Part shown: positions 32,378-42,633 of the stretch, one piece after another
Position numbering within the stretch: position 1 is the first letter of the stretch
Layout of the letters: every line of letters starts with the position of its first letter
Assembly: GCF_000383595.1 (NCBI RefSeq)
Contig: NZ_KB911581.1
Span: 2,796,265 to 2,860,264, forward strand
Length of the DNA stretch: 64,000 bases
Reading direction: 5' to 3'
Source of the DNA: Streptomyces bottropensis ATCC 25435
Lineage (GTDB): Bacteria > Actinomycetota > Actinomycetes > Streptomycetales > Streptomycetaceae
The notes under the pieces: generated by a model
Databases searched by the model: none
Told to the model about the DNA's origin: nothing
What the model saw: only the letters and a program-made list of their open reading frames with translations
Program-made: the position numbers and the translations under genes

Positions 32378-34765
32378 ATGAGCGCGATCACACTGGTGAA
32401 GGACGATCCGGCCACCACACCCGCGACACCACCACCGGCGGACGACGCTCCCCCGCACGGCCCGCACCGCGTCCGGCTCGTCTTCTTCGCCCTGCTCCTC
32501 GTCCTGCTCCTCGCCGCGCTGGAGCAGATGGCCGTCGCCACCGCCCTTCCCGAGATCGTCGGCGAACTGCGCGGCGCCGACCGGATGTCCTGGGCGATCA
32601 CCGCCTATCTCCTCACCGCGACCGTCACCCTGCCCGTCTACGCCGCGCTGAGCGAACTCCGCGGCCCCAAGGGCGTGTTCCAGTGGGCGCTGGTGCTCTT
32701 CGTGACCGGCTCCGCCCTCGCCGGAGTCGCCCGGAACATGGACCAGCTCATCGTGTTCCGCGCGCTCCAGGGCGCCGGCGCGGGCGGCCTCATGATCGGT
32801 GCGCAGGCGATCGTCGCCGCCGTCGTGCCGGCCCGGAGACGCGGCCGCCATCTGGGCGCCGTCGGCGCCGTGTTCGGCCTCGCCTCCGTCACCGGGCCGC
32901 TCCTGGGCGGCTGGCTCACCGACCACCTCTCCTGGCGCTGGTGCTTCTACGTCAACGTGCCCTGCGGGCTCGTCGCCCTGGCCGTCGTCACCTTCGCGCT
33001 GCGGCTGCCGAGAACCTCCGCCAGGGGACGGCTCGACGTCCTGGGCACGCTGCTGCTCGCCGCCGCCTCGACCTGTCTGGTCCTCCTGGCCGGTTGGGGC
33101 GGTACCTCGCACGCCTGGAACTCGCGGCTCGTCCTCGGTCTCGCCGCCGGCGCGGTCCTGGCGACCGCGCTCCTCCTCGTCGTCGAGCGGTTCGCGATCC
33201 AACCCCTGTTTCCCCTGCGGCTGTTCAGGAACCCGGTCTTCGTCGTCAGCGGCCTGGTCGGCATCACCGTCGGTCTCGCCCTCTTCGGCACCGCCGGTTA
33301 CCTGCCCACCCAGCTGCGCATGGTCGGCGGGATCTCCGCCACCGAGTCCGGGCTGCTCATGCTGCCGATGACGACCGGCATCGTCGGCGCGTCCGTCGTC
33401 TGCGGCCGGCTCATCGCCCGCACCGGGCACTTCCGTACGTACCCGGTCCTCGGCAGTGCCCTGACCGCCCTCGGCGTCTGGCTGCTGTCCCGCCTGGAGC
33501 CGGACACGCCCCCGCTGCAGTTCGGCATCTGGACGGCCCTCCTCGGCGCCGGTATCGGCATGGTGATGCCCGTCCTGGTCCTCGCGGTGCAGAACTCCGT
33601 CCGCCCCGCCGACCTCGGGGCCGCCACCGCCGCCGGCGACTACTTCCGGCAGCTCGGCGGCAGTGTCGGCGTGGCCGCCTTCGGCGCGCTCCTCACCACC
33701 CGCCTCGCCGAGCGGCTTCCGGAACGTGCGGGCGCCGTCCTCCCCGACCCCCGCTCCCTCACCCCCGAACTCGTCCACGCCCTGCCCGGCCCGCTGCGCG
33801 ACGCCCATGTCGACGCCTACGCGCAGACCGTGCCGCGCCTCTTCCTGTACCTCGTGCCGGTGCTCGTGCTCGGGGCGCTCGTGGCCTGCTTCCTCCGGGA
33901 GCGGGCGCCGGGGGCGGCCCGCGACGACGTCCCCGCCGGCCCCGCGCCCGCGCCGGCCCCCGCTCCCGTGCCGGCCGCCCGGCTGCCGCGGACACGGGCC
34001 CCCTACGGGCCCGGGGTCCCCGTCCGCGGCACGGTCCGTCAGTCCGACGGCACCGTCGTTCCCCGCGCCGCGCTCACCCTGATCGACGGCACCGGCCGGC
34101 AGACCGGGCGCGGCGCCGTCGGCGAGGACGGGCGGTACGCGCTGTCCACCCCCGGGCCGGGGGCGTACGTGCTGATCGCGGCCGCGGGCGGCCACCAGCC
34201 GCAGGCCCTGAGCGTCACGGTCGGGGACGGCCCCGTCGAGGTCGACATCGTGCTCGGCGGCGCGGGGCGTCTGGCCGGGACCGTACGGACGGCGGACGGG
34301 CGGGCGGTCGGCGACGCGACCCTCACGCTCACCGACGCGCACGGCGAGGTCGTCGTGACCACCCGCAGCGGGGCGGAGGGCGCCTACCTCATCACCGAGC
34401 TGGTCGCCGGGGACTACACCCTCGCCGTGAGCGCCCACTCCCACCGCCCGGCCGCGCTCCCCGTCACCGTCCGGGCCGCCCGCGAGACCCGCCGGGACGT
34501 CGAACTCGCCGGGGGCGCCGTCCTGCGGGGCACGGTCCGCGCCGGGAGCGGCAGGCCGGTGGAGGAGGCGCGCGTGACGCTCCTGGAGGCCACCGGGGAC
34601 GTCGTCGACACGATCACCACCGGCGTCGACGGAACGTTCCGGTTCGCCGACCTCGCCCCCGGCGAGTACACCGTCATCGCCACCGGCCATCCCCCCGTCG
34701 CGACGGTGCTCCAGGTCGCCGGCGGCGGCACGGAGCGGGACCTGCGGCTGGGGTACGAGGACTGA
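32378..34765 (+). CDS. DHA2-type MFS drug exporter fused to three beta-sandwich repeats
   Basis: 795 residues. Residues about 28-510 are a 14-helix drug:H+ antiporter of the EmrB/QacA type, with the G-x-x-G-P-x-x-G-G motif C (T-G-P-L-L-G-G-W-L) in helix 5 and E-Q/D-x-T-like residues in helix 1. After an Ala/Pro-rich linker (about 520-560) come three carboxypeptidase-regulatory-like repeats of about 75-80 residues, each opening with G-T-V-R and carrying D-G-x-Y/F and G-x-Y-T/V-L. These should form three small sandwich domains on the side of the membrane where the C-terminus lies. Ordinary DHA2 exporters end near 500 residues, so the tail is an addition. Confidence 0.9.
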   Translation: MSAITLVKDDPATTPATPPPADDAPPHGPHRVRLVFFALLLVLLLAALEQMAVATALPEIVGELRGADRMSWAITAYLLTATVTLPVYAALSELRGPKGVFQWALVLFVTGSALAGVARNMDQLIVFRALQGAGAGGLMIGAQAIVAAVVPARRRGRHLGAVGAVFGLASVTGPLLGGWLTDHLSWRWCFYVNVPCGLVALAVVTFALRLPRTSARGRLDVLGTLLLAAASTCLVLLAGWGGTSHAWNSRLVLGLAAGAVLATALLLVVERFAIQPLFPLRLFRNPVFVVSGLVGITVGLALFGTAGYLPTQLRMVGGISATESGLLMLPMTTGIVGASVVCGRLIARTGHFRTYPVLGSALTALGVWLLSRLEPDTPPLQFGIWTALLGAGIGMVMPVLVLAVQNSVRPADLGAATAAGDYFRQLGGSVGVAAFGALLTTRLAERLPERAGAVLPDPRSLTPELVHALPGPLRDAHVDAYAQTVPRLFLYLVPVLVLGALVACFLRERAPGAARDDVPAGPAPAPAPAPVPAARLPRTRAPYGPGVPVRGTVRQSDGTVVPRAALTLIDGTGRQTGRGAVGEDGRYALSTPGPGAYVLIAAAGGHQPQALSVTVGDGPVEVDIVLGGAGRLAGTVRTADGRAVGDATLTLTDAHGEVVVTTRSGAEGAYLITELVAGDYTLAVSAHSHRPAALPVTVRAARETRRDVELAGGAVLRGTVRAGSGRPVEEARVTLLEATGDVVDTITTGVDGTFRFADLAPGEYTVIATGHPPVATVLQVAGGGTERDLRLGYED

Positions 34766-34965
34766 GCCCACGTCCACGGGGGAGCGGGCCGGTGGTCGGC
34801 CTCCGAGGGTGCGCGCATGATCGTGCGCCGCCCGTGCGGCCTGCGTGTGCGCCGGAGCCTCCCCGGGAGCAATTCGCGTATTGCCACACATCGCGACGCT
34901 AGGCGGTCGTACCGTAGTGGGGGCGGCGCAGATCTTGGGAGCCGTGGGGAGAGAGGGCCTTGGCC

Positions 34966-37428
34966 ATGGACCGTGGCACCGACACGGGCGCGACCACCGG
35001 CCACGGAGCCGGTGACGGCACGGCCGAGGGGGCCGCGGTCGGTCGTATCCCCCTGGCCGTGGTCGTCGTCGACCGCGCCGGCCTCGTGTCGCACTGGAGC
35101 ACCGGCGCACGCCGTCTCTTCGGCACCGCCAAGGACGAAGCGGTGGGCCGGCCCGCCCTGGACCTGCTGCCCGTCTCCGGCGCCCTCCCCGACGAGGACG
35201 ACATCCCGCCCCGTGGGGCGTACGGCGCGTACGACGCGCTCGGCCACGACCTGGAGACCTCCCTCGACGGACACCTCTCCTACCCGGCGGCCGGCCGCGC
35301 CCGGCTCACCGTGCCTGGCCGCGACCGAATGGACGTCCTGTGGTGGGCGTATCCCCTGGTCGGCCCCGGCCGGGAGCGTCTGCTCGTCCTCGCGGCCGAC
35401 GCCGAGACGCTGCGCCGAGGGGACGACGAGCCGGTCCTCGCCGTCGAGCGCATCGCCCCCGGTTTCGCCCTGCACACCGACTTCCCCGGCGCCGAGGAAC
35501 TCGCCCGCAGGCTCCCCGAGATCCTGCCCAGCATGAGCGTCGGCGAGAGCGCCCGCATCGTCGCCCAGGTCCTGGAGCTGGGCTATCCGGTGCTGGAGTT
35601 CAGTCAGAACGACCGGGTGCCCGTCACCCCCGACTGGGGCGTGCCCCGGCGCGCGGAGCGCCGGGCGCGCCGGGAGCGGGCCGCGCGCGCCGTCGCCGAG
35701 GGGCTGCCGGTCCCCCCGGACGCGCGGGAGGAGGACGAGGACCTCGAATACGCGGCCGTACGCGAGCGCCTGGAGTTCCTCAACGAGGTCAGCGGACGCA
35801 TCGGCACCTCCCTGGATCTGTCGCAGACCATCGTCGAGGTGAGCCGGGCGGTCGTGCCCCGCTTCACCGACGTCGCCGGCACCTATCTGCGCGAGCAGGT
35901 CGTCGCCGGCGAGGGCTTCCCCGAGGGCGTGCCGGACACGACGACCATGTGGCACCGGGTGGCCCTGGAGCACACGGACGAGCCGGGCCGCTGGGACGAC
36001 GTCGTCCCCGTCGGCGAGGCCATGCCGTTCCCCGCGCACACCCCGTTCTTCCAGTGCATGACCACCGGCGAGCCCGTCCTCGTGCCCCGCATCAGCGAGC
36101 AGATGGGGCACGCGATCGCCGCGCAGTTCGACAAGCGCGACATCCGGCCGCTGATCACGGGCCGCTCCATGCTGGTCGTGCCCCTGAAGGCCCGCAACGT
36201 GGTGCTCGGCTTCATGATCCTGCTGCGCCACCCGGAGCGCGAGGTCTTCGACGACATGGACCGCGTCACCGGCGCCGAACTCGCCGCCCGCGCGGGTCTC
36301 GTCCTCGACAACGCCCGGATGTACACCTACCAGGAGAACGTCGCCGAGACGCTCCAGGACAGCATGCTCCCGCAGATCGAGGCCCACATGGCGGGCTGCG
36401 ACATCGCCACCCGCTATCTGCCCGGCACCCTGCTCGGGCGGGTCGGCGGTGACTGGTTCGACTCGGTGAAGCTGCCGGGCGCCCGCACCGCCCTGGTCGT
36501 CGGCGACGTCATGGGGCACGGCCTCAACTCCGCCGCGATGATGGGGCAGCTGCGCACGGCCGTGCAGACCATGGCCGCACTCGACCTGCCGCCCGCGCAG
36601 CTCCTGCGCAACCTCGACGACCTCGCCCAGCGCCTCGGCGAGCACTACCTCGCGACCTGCCTCTACGCCGTCTACGACCCCGTCGTGGGCGAGCTGCACC
36701 TCGCCAACGCCGGCCACATCCCGCCCGTACTGGTCCGCGCGGTGGACGGCCGTACCGAACTCCTCGACCTGCCCACGGGCGCCCCGATCGGTGTCGGAGG
36801 AGTGCCGTTCGAGGCGGTACGCGTGCGCGTGGAGCCCGGCGACCGGCTCGTGATGTGCACCGACGGGCTGGTCGAGGTGCGCGGCGAGGACATCGGCGTG
36901 GGGCTCGCGACCCTCTGCGAGTCCGCCGCCCACCCGGCCGCCTCCATGGACGACGCCTGCGACACGATCATCCGTGCCCTCAACACGCGCGGCGGCCGCA
37001 AGGACGACGTGGCCCTGCTGATGGCCCGGCTCAACGGCATCGCACCCGAGGACGTCGCCGAGTGGCGTCTCGCCCCCGACCCGGTCGAGGCGGCCCGCGC
37101 CCGCGCCGCCGTCCGCGAACAGCTGTGCGTCTGGGGCCTCGACGCCCTCGCGGACACCACCGCGCTCCTGGTCGGCGAACTCGTCACCAACGCCGTACGC
37201 CACGCGCGCGGGCGCCGCATCGAAGTGCGCCTCGTCCGGGGCGACACCCTGCAGTGCGAGGTCTACGACGACGACCCCACCCTGCCGAACCTGCTCAGCG
37301 CGGCGCCCACGGACGAGTTCGGCCGCGGACTGCGGGTGCTCACGACCCTGGCGCGCGAGTGGGGGACCAGCCGGGCGGGGGCGGGCAAGACGGTGTGGTT
37401 CGAGCTGACGCTGCCGAGGCGGCGCTGA
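34966..37428 (+). CDS. PAS-GAF-SpoIIE phosphatase with C-terminal HATPase domain
   Basis: 820 residues in four parts: a PAS-like sensor (about 25-150), a GAF domain (about 270-440), a SpoIIE/PP2C phosphatase (about 465-685, metal Asp in G-G-D-W-F-D, G-D-V-M-G-H-G and C-T-D-G-L), and an RsbW-like histidine-kinase ATPase domain (about 700-820, with N-A-V-R-H-A and G-R-G-L). Such proteins dephosphorylate anti-anti-sigma factors and can also act as anti-sigma kinases. No STAS partner is adjacent. ATG 34966 fits the GAGAGGG ribosome-binding sequence better than TTG 34960. Confidence 0.93.
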   Translation: MDRGTDTGATTGHGAGDGTAEGAAVGRIPLAVVVVDRAGLVSHWSTGARRLFGTAKDEAVGRPALDLLPVSGALPDEDDIPPRGAYGAYDALGHDLETSLDGHLSYPAAGRARLTVPGRDRMDVLWWAYPLVGPGRERLLVLAADAETLRRGDDEPVLAVERIAPGFALHTDFPGAEELARRLPEILPSMSVGESARIVAQVLELGYPVLEFSQNDRVPVTPDWGVPRRAERRARRERAARAVAEGLPVPPDAREEDEDLEYAAVRERLEFLNEVSGRIGTSLDLSQTIVEVSRAVVPRFTDVAGTYLREQVVAGEGFPEGVPDTTTMWHRVALEHTDEPGRWDDVVPVGEAMPFPAHTPFFQCMTTGEPVLVPRISEQMGHAIAAQFDKRDIRPLITGRSMLVVPLKARNVVLGFMILLRHPEREVFDDMDRVTGAELAARAGLVLDNARMYTYQENVAETLQDSMLPQIEAHMAGCDIATRYLPGTLLGRVGGDWFDSVKLPGARTALVVGDVMGHGLNSAAMMGQLRTAVQTMAALDLPPAQLLRNLDDLAQRLGEHYLATCLYAVYDPVVGELHLANAGHIPPVLVRAVDGRTELLDLPTGAPIGVGGVPFEAVRVRVEPGDRLVMCTDGLVEVRGEDIGVGLATLCESAAHPAASMDDACDTIIRALNTRGGRKDDVALLMARLNGIAPEDVAEWRLAPDPVEAARARAAVREQLCVWGLDALADTTALLVGELVTNAVRHARGRRIEVRLVRGDTLQCEVYDDDPTLPNLLSAAPTDEFGRGLRVLTTLAREWGTSRAGAGKTVWFELTLPRRR

Positions 37429-37616
37429 GGACCCGCGGGGGCGAGGAGGGGCGCCCCGGCAGCTGACGCGCGGGTGGCCGCACGAGTTGCCGACACGCGG
37501 GTCTGGACACGAGGTGAAGGTGCGTGCAGGGCGCTTGCCCGCGCGTGCCGGGCACGGTAGACCGATCTGGGCCCGCCGCGGCGGCGGGCCACGACGCGTT
37601 CAACGGGGGGTTGCGC

Positions 37617-38342
37617 ATGAGTGTGACGAGTCGGTACCGGGAAGCCTGGGAGGGGTTCTGGCGGGAGGCCCCCGACGGACCGGGAGAGGTCTTCTGGGAC
37701 GCCGGGCCGGAGCGGACCGCCGCCGTCCACCTCGCCCTGTTCGAGCCCCACCTGACGGCCCCCGGCCTGCCCCTCGTCGACCTCGGCTGCGGCAACGGCA
37801 CCCAGACCCGCTACCTGGCCGACCGCTTCCCCCGGGTGATCGGCGTCGACCTCTCCAGCGCCGCCGTCGACCGGGCCCGCCGCGCCGACACCGGCGGCCG
37901 GGCCGCCTACCGCGCGCTGGACGCGTCCGACCGCACGGACGCCGAGACCCTGCACACCGACCTGGGCGACGCCAACGTCTACGTACGCGGTGTGCTCCAC
38001 CAGTGCGAACCCGACGACCGGCAGCGGCTCGTCGACTCCGTCGCCACGCTGGTGGGCGAGCGCGGCCGGGTCTGTCTCGTCGAACTCGCCGAGGCCGCCA
38101 AGCCCGTGCTCATGGGCCTCGCGCAGAGCCCCGCCGGCCCGCCCGCCAAACTCGCCCCGGTCTTCCGGCACGGCATCGCCCCGGGCGAGGTCAGCGACGC
38201 CGCGGTCCCGCGGTATCTGCGGGCGGCCGGCCTCATCCTCGTCGCCGAGGGCGAACTCCCGCTGATCACCACGGAGCACACGGCCGACGGCACCCTGATC
38301 GAACTGCCGTCGAGGTGGTACGTGGCGGGGCGCCCGGCGTAG
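37617..38342 (+). CDS. Class I SAM-dependent methyltransferase
   Basis: 241 residues with motif I V-D-L-G-C-G-N-G-T-Q-T, motif II G-V-D-L-S and a C-terminal segment of hydrophobic strands. The extreme N-terminus (W-E-G-F-W) is typical of small-molecule methyltransferases. ATG 37617 follows a GGGGGG-like ribosome-binding sequence. The substrate is not readable; the gene stands alone between the SpoIIE-type gene and the peptidase operon. Confidence 0.82.
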   Translation: MSVTSRYREAWEGFWREAPDGPGEVFWDAGPERTAAVHLALFEPHLTAPGLPLVDLGCGNGTQTRYLADRFPRVIGVDLSSAAVDRARRADTGGRAAYRALDASDRTDAETLHTDLGDANVYVRGVLHQCEPDDRQRLVDSVATLVGERGRVCLVELAEAAKPVLMGLAQSPAGPPAKLAPVFRHGIAPGEVSDAAVPRYLRAAGLILVAEGELPLITTEHTADGTLIELPSRWYVAGRPA

Positions 38343-38450
38343 GGGGCTCGGGCGGTCCGTGAGCCGTCCCGGGGGTGTCCGGGGGCCGCGGCGGTGAGAG
38401 TTGTCCACAGGTCTGCCACGGATCGGCGCGACCGCGTACGGTTTCGAGCC

Positions 38451-39284
38451 ATGAAGATCCTCATCAGCGCCGACATGGAGGGCGCCACCGGTGTCACCTG
38501 GCCGGCCGACGTGCTGCCGGGGACACCGCAGTGGGAGCGGTGTCGTGCGATGTTCACCTCGGACGTGAACGCCGCCGTGCTCGGCTTCCTCGACGGCGGC
38601 GCCGACGAGGTGCTGATCAACGAGGCGCACTGGACCATGCGCAATCTGCTGCTGGAGGAGCTGGACGAGCGCGCGCAGATGCTGACCGGCCGGCACAAGG
38701 CGCTGTCCATGGTGGAGGGCGTGCAGCACGGCGACGTGGACGGCATCGCCTTCGTGGGCTACCACGCGGGCGCCGGTATGGAGGGCGTCCTCGCCCACAC
38801 CTACCTCGCCAACTCGATCACCGGCGTGTGGGTGAACGAGGAGCGGGCCAGCGAGGGGCTGCTCAACTCGCATGTCGTGGCCGAGTACGGGGTACCGGTG
38901 GTGCTGGTGACTGGCGACGACGTGGCGTGCGAGGACGCCCTCGGGTATGCGCCCGAGGCGCTCAAAGTGGCGGTCAAGGACCATGTTTCGCGGTACGCGG
39001 CGGTGTGCCGCACCCCGGCGAGAACGGCCGCCGACATCCGCGCGGCGGCGAAGGAGGCCGCCTCGCTCGCCGTGCGGCACACACCCGTCAGGGGCGGCCC
39101 GTTCACCGTGGCGCTGGAGTTCGACGCCGAGCACCTGGCGATGGCCGCGACGGTCGTACCGGGTGTGACCCGTACCGGTGAACGCAAGGTCGCGTACACC
39201 AGCCCGACCATGTACGAGGGAATCCGCACGTTCAAGGCGGTCACCACGATCGTCTCTGCCGCGGTGGAGGAGACATATGGCTGA
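38451..39284 (+). CDS. M55-family D-aminopeptidase (DppA-like)
   Basis: 277 residues. The zinc-ligand pattern of B. subtilis DppA is kept: Asp8 and Glu10 in S-A-D-M-E-G, His60 in N-E-A-H, and His105 in G-Y-H-A-G. DppA forms a decamer with the active sites inside and cleaves D-Ala-D-Ala and similar D-amino-acid peptides. It is first in a run of four peptidase genes with overlapping ends; its stop overlaps the next start by 8 bases. Confidence 0.9.
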   Translation: MKILISADMEGATGVTWPADVLPGTPQWERCRAMFTSDVNAAVLGFLDGGADEVLINEAHWTMRNLLLEELDERAQMLTGRHKALSMVEGVQHGDVDGIAFVGYHAGAGMEGVLAHTYLANSITGVWVNEERASEGLLNSHVVAEYGVPVVLVTGDDVACEDALGYAPEALKVAVKDHVSRYAAVCRTPARTAADIRAAAKEAASLAVRHTPVRGGPFTVALEFDAEHLAMAATVVPGVTRTGERKVAYTSPTMYEGIRTFKAVTTIVSAAVEETYG

Positions 39285-40623
39285 GTCGGCGAAGCTCCCG
39301 GCGGCGGGGACCTCGCAGCTGCAGGCGCTGGACGAGGTCGTCCGTTTCACCTCCGACCTCATCCGCATCGACACCACCAACCGCGGCGGCGGGGACTGCC
39401 GGGAGCGGCCCGCCGCCGAGTACACCGCCGCGCTGCTGGCCGAGGCGGGCCTGGAGCCCACACTGCTGGAGCGCACCGAGGGCCGGACCAACGTCGTGGC
39501 GCGCATCGAGGGCACCGACCCGTCGGCGGACGCGCTGCTCGTCCACGGTCATCTGGACGTGGTGCCCGCGCAGGCGGCGGACTGGACCGTGCACCCGTTC
39601 TCCGGTGAGATCCGCGACGGCGTGGTCTGGGGCCGGGGCGCGGTCGACATGAAGAACATGGACGCGATGATCCTCGCGGTCGCCCGGCACTGGGCGCGCT
39701 CGGGCCTCAGGCCCCGCAGGGACGTGGTGATCGCGTTCACCGCCGACGAGGAGGCGAGCGCCGCGGACGGCTCCGGCTTCCTCACCGACGCGCACCCCGC
39801 ACTCTTCGAGGGCTGCACCGAGGGCATCAGCGAGTCGGGGGCGTTCACCTTCCACGACGGAGCGGGGCGGCAGATCTACCCGATCGCGGCCGGAGAGCGC
39901 GGCACCGGCTGGCTGAAGCTCACCGCGCACGGCCGGGCCGGCCACGGCTCCAAGGTGAACCGCACCAACGCGGTGACCCGGCTGGCGGCCGCGATCGCCA
40001 GGATCGGCGCGCACGAGTGGCCGCTGCGGCTCACCCCGACCGTCCGCGCGGCCCTCGCCGCACTCGCCGCGCTGTACGGAGTCGAGGCCGACCTCGACGA
40101 CCCCGGCGGCGTAGACCGGCTCCTCGACAAGCTCGGTCCGGCCGCCGCCCTGGTGGAGGCCACCGTCCGCAACAGCGCCAACCCGACGATGCTGGACGCC
40201 GGTTACAAGGTCAACGTGATCCCGGGGGAGGCCGTGGCCCGCGTGGACGGGCGGTACCTCCCCGGTGGCGAGGACGAGTTCCGGCAGACCCTCGACCGGC
40301 TCACCGGACCGGACGTGGAATGGGAGTACGAGCACCGGGAGGTGGCCCTCCAGTCGCCGGTGGACTCGGTGACGTACGCCCTGATGCGGGCCGCCGTCGA
40401 GGAGTTCGCGCCCGAGGGGCACGTGGTGCCGTACTGCATGCCGGGCGGCACGGACGCCAAGCAGTTCTCGCGCCTCGGCATCACCGGGTATGGCTTCTCG
40501 CCGCTGAAGCTGCCCGAGGGCTTCGACTACGCGGCGATGTTCCACGGGGTGGACGAGCGTGTCCCGGTCGAGGCGCTCCACTTCGGCGTCCATGTGCTCG
40601 ACCGCTTCCTGCGGACGGCCTGA
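39277..40623 (+). CDS. M20/M25/M40-family metallopeptidase
   Basis: 448 residues. The metal site is read from H-G-H-L-D-V-V-P (His, Asp), G-R-G-A-V-D-M-K (bridging Asp), D-E-E-A (Glu base and ligand) and a C-terminal His in M-F-H-G-V-D-E. A dimerisation domain fills the middle. Family members release amino acids from dipeptides or acylated amino acids in the cytoplasm. ATG 39277 overlaps the M55 gene by 8 bases; the S9 gene follows closely. Confidence 0.92.
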   Translation: MAESAKLPAAGTSQLQALDEVVRFTSDLIRIDTTNRGGGDCRERPAAEYTAALLAEAGLEPTLLERTEGRTNVVARIEGTDPSADALLVHGHLDVVPAQAADWTVHPFSGEIRDGVVWGRGAVDMKNMDAMILAVARHWARSGLRPRRDVVIAFTADEEASAADGSGFLTDAHPALFEGCTEGISESGAFTFHDGAGRQIYPIAAGERGTGWLKLTAHGRAGHGSKVNRTNAVTRLAAAIARIGAHEWPLRLTPTVRAALAALAALYGVEADLDDPGGVDRLLDKLGPAAALVEATVRNSANPTMLDAGYKVNVIPGEAVARVDGRYLPGGEDEFRQTLDRLTGPDVEWEYEHREVALQSPVDSVTYALMRAAVEEFAPEGHVVPYCMPGGTDAKQFSRLGITGYGFSPLKLPEGFDYAAMFHGVDERVPVEALHFGVHVLDRFLRTA

Positions 40624-40650
40624 GCGATGACACACGGGGGACCAAGGCAG

Positions 40651-42633
40651 ATGGGGGACAAGGTGCAGACCCTGGCGTACGGTTCGTGGCCCTCGCCGAT
40701 CGACGCGGCGCTCGCCGCCGCGCACGACGGGCATCCCGAGTTCGTGGGCTTCGTCGGCGACGAGGCGTGGTGGACCGAGCCACGCCCCGCCGAGGGCGGC
40801 CGGCGCGCCCTGGTCCGGCGCAGGGCCGACGGCACCCAGGAGTCGGTGCTGCCGGCCCCGTGGGACGTGCGCAGCCGGGTCATGGAGTACGGCGGGCAGC
40901 CCTGGACCGGCGTCGTGCGGGACAACGGCCCCCTGGTGGTCTTCGTCAACCACGCCGACCAGCGCCTCTACGGCTTCGCACCGGGTGGCGAGCCCGTCCC
41001 GCTCACCCCGGTGTCGACGGTGGGCGGCGGCCTGCGCTGGGCGGACCCGCGCCCGCACCCGGAACGCGACGAGGTGTGGTGCGTCCTGGAGGAGTTCACC
41101 GGTGACGGGCCCACCGACGTCCGGCGGGTCGTGGCCGCGGTGCCATTGGACGGCTCGGCGGCCGAGGACCGGCACGCCGTACGCGAACTCACCGACGACC
41201 GCCGCCGGTTCGTCACCGGCCCCCGCCTCTCGCCCGACGGCCGCCGTGCCGCGTGGCTGGCCTGGGACCATCCGGCCATGCCGTGGGACGGCACCTCACT
41301 GCTGGTCGCCGAGGTGACCGGGGACGGCCTGCTGGGCGAGCCCCGGACCGTCGCGGGCGGCCCGGAGGAGTCGGTCGCGCAGGTCGAGTGGGCGGCCGAC
41401 GGGACCCTCGTCCATTCCAGCGACACCACCGGCTACTGGAATCTCTACCGGCTCGACCCCGACAGCGGTGACCGCACGGCTCTCTGCGCGCGGGAGGAGG
41501 AGTTCGGCGGACCGCTGTGGAAGATCGGCCACCGCTGGTTCGCGCTGCTGGACGGCGGACTCGCCGCCGTGGTGCACGGGCGGGGTGCCACCGCGCTCGG
41601 CATCCTCGACCTGGACACGGGGCAGGTCGTCGACGCCGCCGGACCGTGGACCGAGTTCGCCCCGTCGCTCGCCGTGCGCGGCAGCCGGGTCGTCGCCATC
41701 GGGGCCAGCCCCCGCAGTGCCTACGAGGTGGTCGAGCTGGACGCGGCCACAGGCGACGCCCGCGTGATCGGGGCCGCGCACGACGACCCGGTCGACCCCG
41801 CCTACTACCCCGAACCCCAGATCCGCTCCTTCCTCGGCCCCGCAGGACGCGAGATCCACGCGCACGTCTATCCGCCGCACCACCCCGGCTGTGTCGCCTT
41901 CGGCACCGAACTGCCGCCGTACGTGATCTGGGCGCACGGCGGGCCCACCAGCCGGGCGCCCCTGGTCCTCGACCTGGCGATCGCCTACTTCACCTCACGC
42001 GGCATCGGGGTGGCGGAGGTCAACTACGGAGGGTCGAGCGGATACGGGCGGGAGTACCGCAACCGGCTGCGCGAGCAGTGGGGGGTCGTGGACGTCGAGG
42101 ACTGCGCGGCGGTCGCCCTCGCCCTCGCCGACGAGGGCACCGCCGACCGGACCAGGCTCGCCATCAGGGGCGGCAGCGCCGGTGGCTGGACCGCCGCCGT
42201 GTCCCTCACCACGACCGACGTCTACGCCTGCGGAACCATCCTGTATCCCGTTCTCGACCTCACGACCTGGGGGTCGGGGGAAACCCACGACTTCGAGTCC
42301 CAGTATCTGGAGAGCCTGGTGGGGCCGCTCGCGGAGGAGCCGATGCGGTACGTGGAGCGGTCGCCGAGCGAGCACGCCGACCGGATCACCGCGCCCTTCC
42401 TGCTGCTCCAGGGCCTCGACGACGTGATCTGCCGGCCCGCACAGTGCGAGCGCTTCCTGGCCGGGATGGAGGAGCGGCGGGTGCCGCACGCGTACATCGC
42501 CTTCGAGGGGGAGGGCCACGGTTTCCGGCGGGCGGAGACGACGGTGCGCGTCCTGGAGGCGGAGCTTTCGCTGTACGCGCAGGTCTTCGGGTTGAATCCT
42601 CCGGGTATCCCTACTCTGGAGCTCACCAAGTGA
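40651..42633 (+). CDS. S9-family prolyl-oligopeptidase-like serine peptidase
   Basis: About 660 residues. The N-terminal half has beta-propeller character (repeats of S-P-D-G-R and similar), and the C-terminal half is the hydrolase, with the nucleophile in G-G-S-A-G-G near residue 508, Asp in L-D-D-V and His in G-H-G-F. It cleaves small peptides after proline or other residues. ATG 40651 has GGGGGACC and AAGG upstream; ATG 40627 is in frame, 3 bases after the M20 stop, and is a real alternative. Its stop overlaps the next start (GTGA). Confidence 0.92.
   Translation: MGDKVQTLAYGSWPSPIDAALAAAHDGHPEFVGFVGDEAWWTEPRPAEGGRRALVRRRADGTQESVLPAPWDVRSRVMEYGGQPWTGVVRDNGPLVVFVNHADQRLYGFAPGGEPVPLTPVSTVGGGLRWADPRPHPERDEVWCVLEEFTGDGPTDVRRVVAAVPLDGSAAEDRHAVRELTDDRRRFVTGPRLSPDGRRAAWLAWDHPAMPWDGTSLLVAEVTGDGLLGEPRTVAGGPEESVAQVEWAADGTLVHSSDTTGYWNLYRLDPDSGDRTALCAREEEFGGPLWKIGHRWFALLDGGLAAVVHGRGATALGILDLDTGQVVDAAGPWTEFAPSLAVRGSRVVAIGASPRSAYEVVELDAATGDARVIGAAHDDPVDPAYYPEPQIRSFLGPAGREIHAHVYPPHHPGCVAFGTELPPYVIWAHGGPTSRAPLVLDLAIAYFTSRGIGVAEVNYGGSSGYGREYRNRLREQWGVVDVEDCAAVALALADEGTADRTRLAIRGGSAGGWTAAVSLTTTDVYACGTILYPVLDLTTWGSGETHDFESQYLESLVGPLAEEPMRYVERSPSEHADRITAPFLLLQGLDDVICRPAQCERFLAGMEERRVPHAYIAFEGEGHGFRRAETTVRVLEAELSLYAQVFGLNPPGIPTLELTK

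Noticed and set aside
31718..35110. 1130-residue minus-strand frame across the SRPBCC and MFS genes
   Set aside because: No recognisable domain, strong Gly/Asp/Arg composition of an antisense frame, and well-supported genes on the plus strand.
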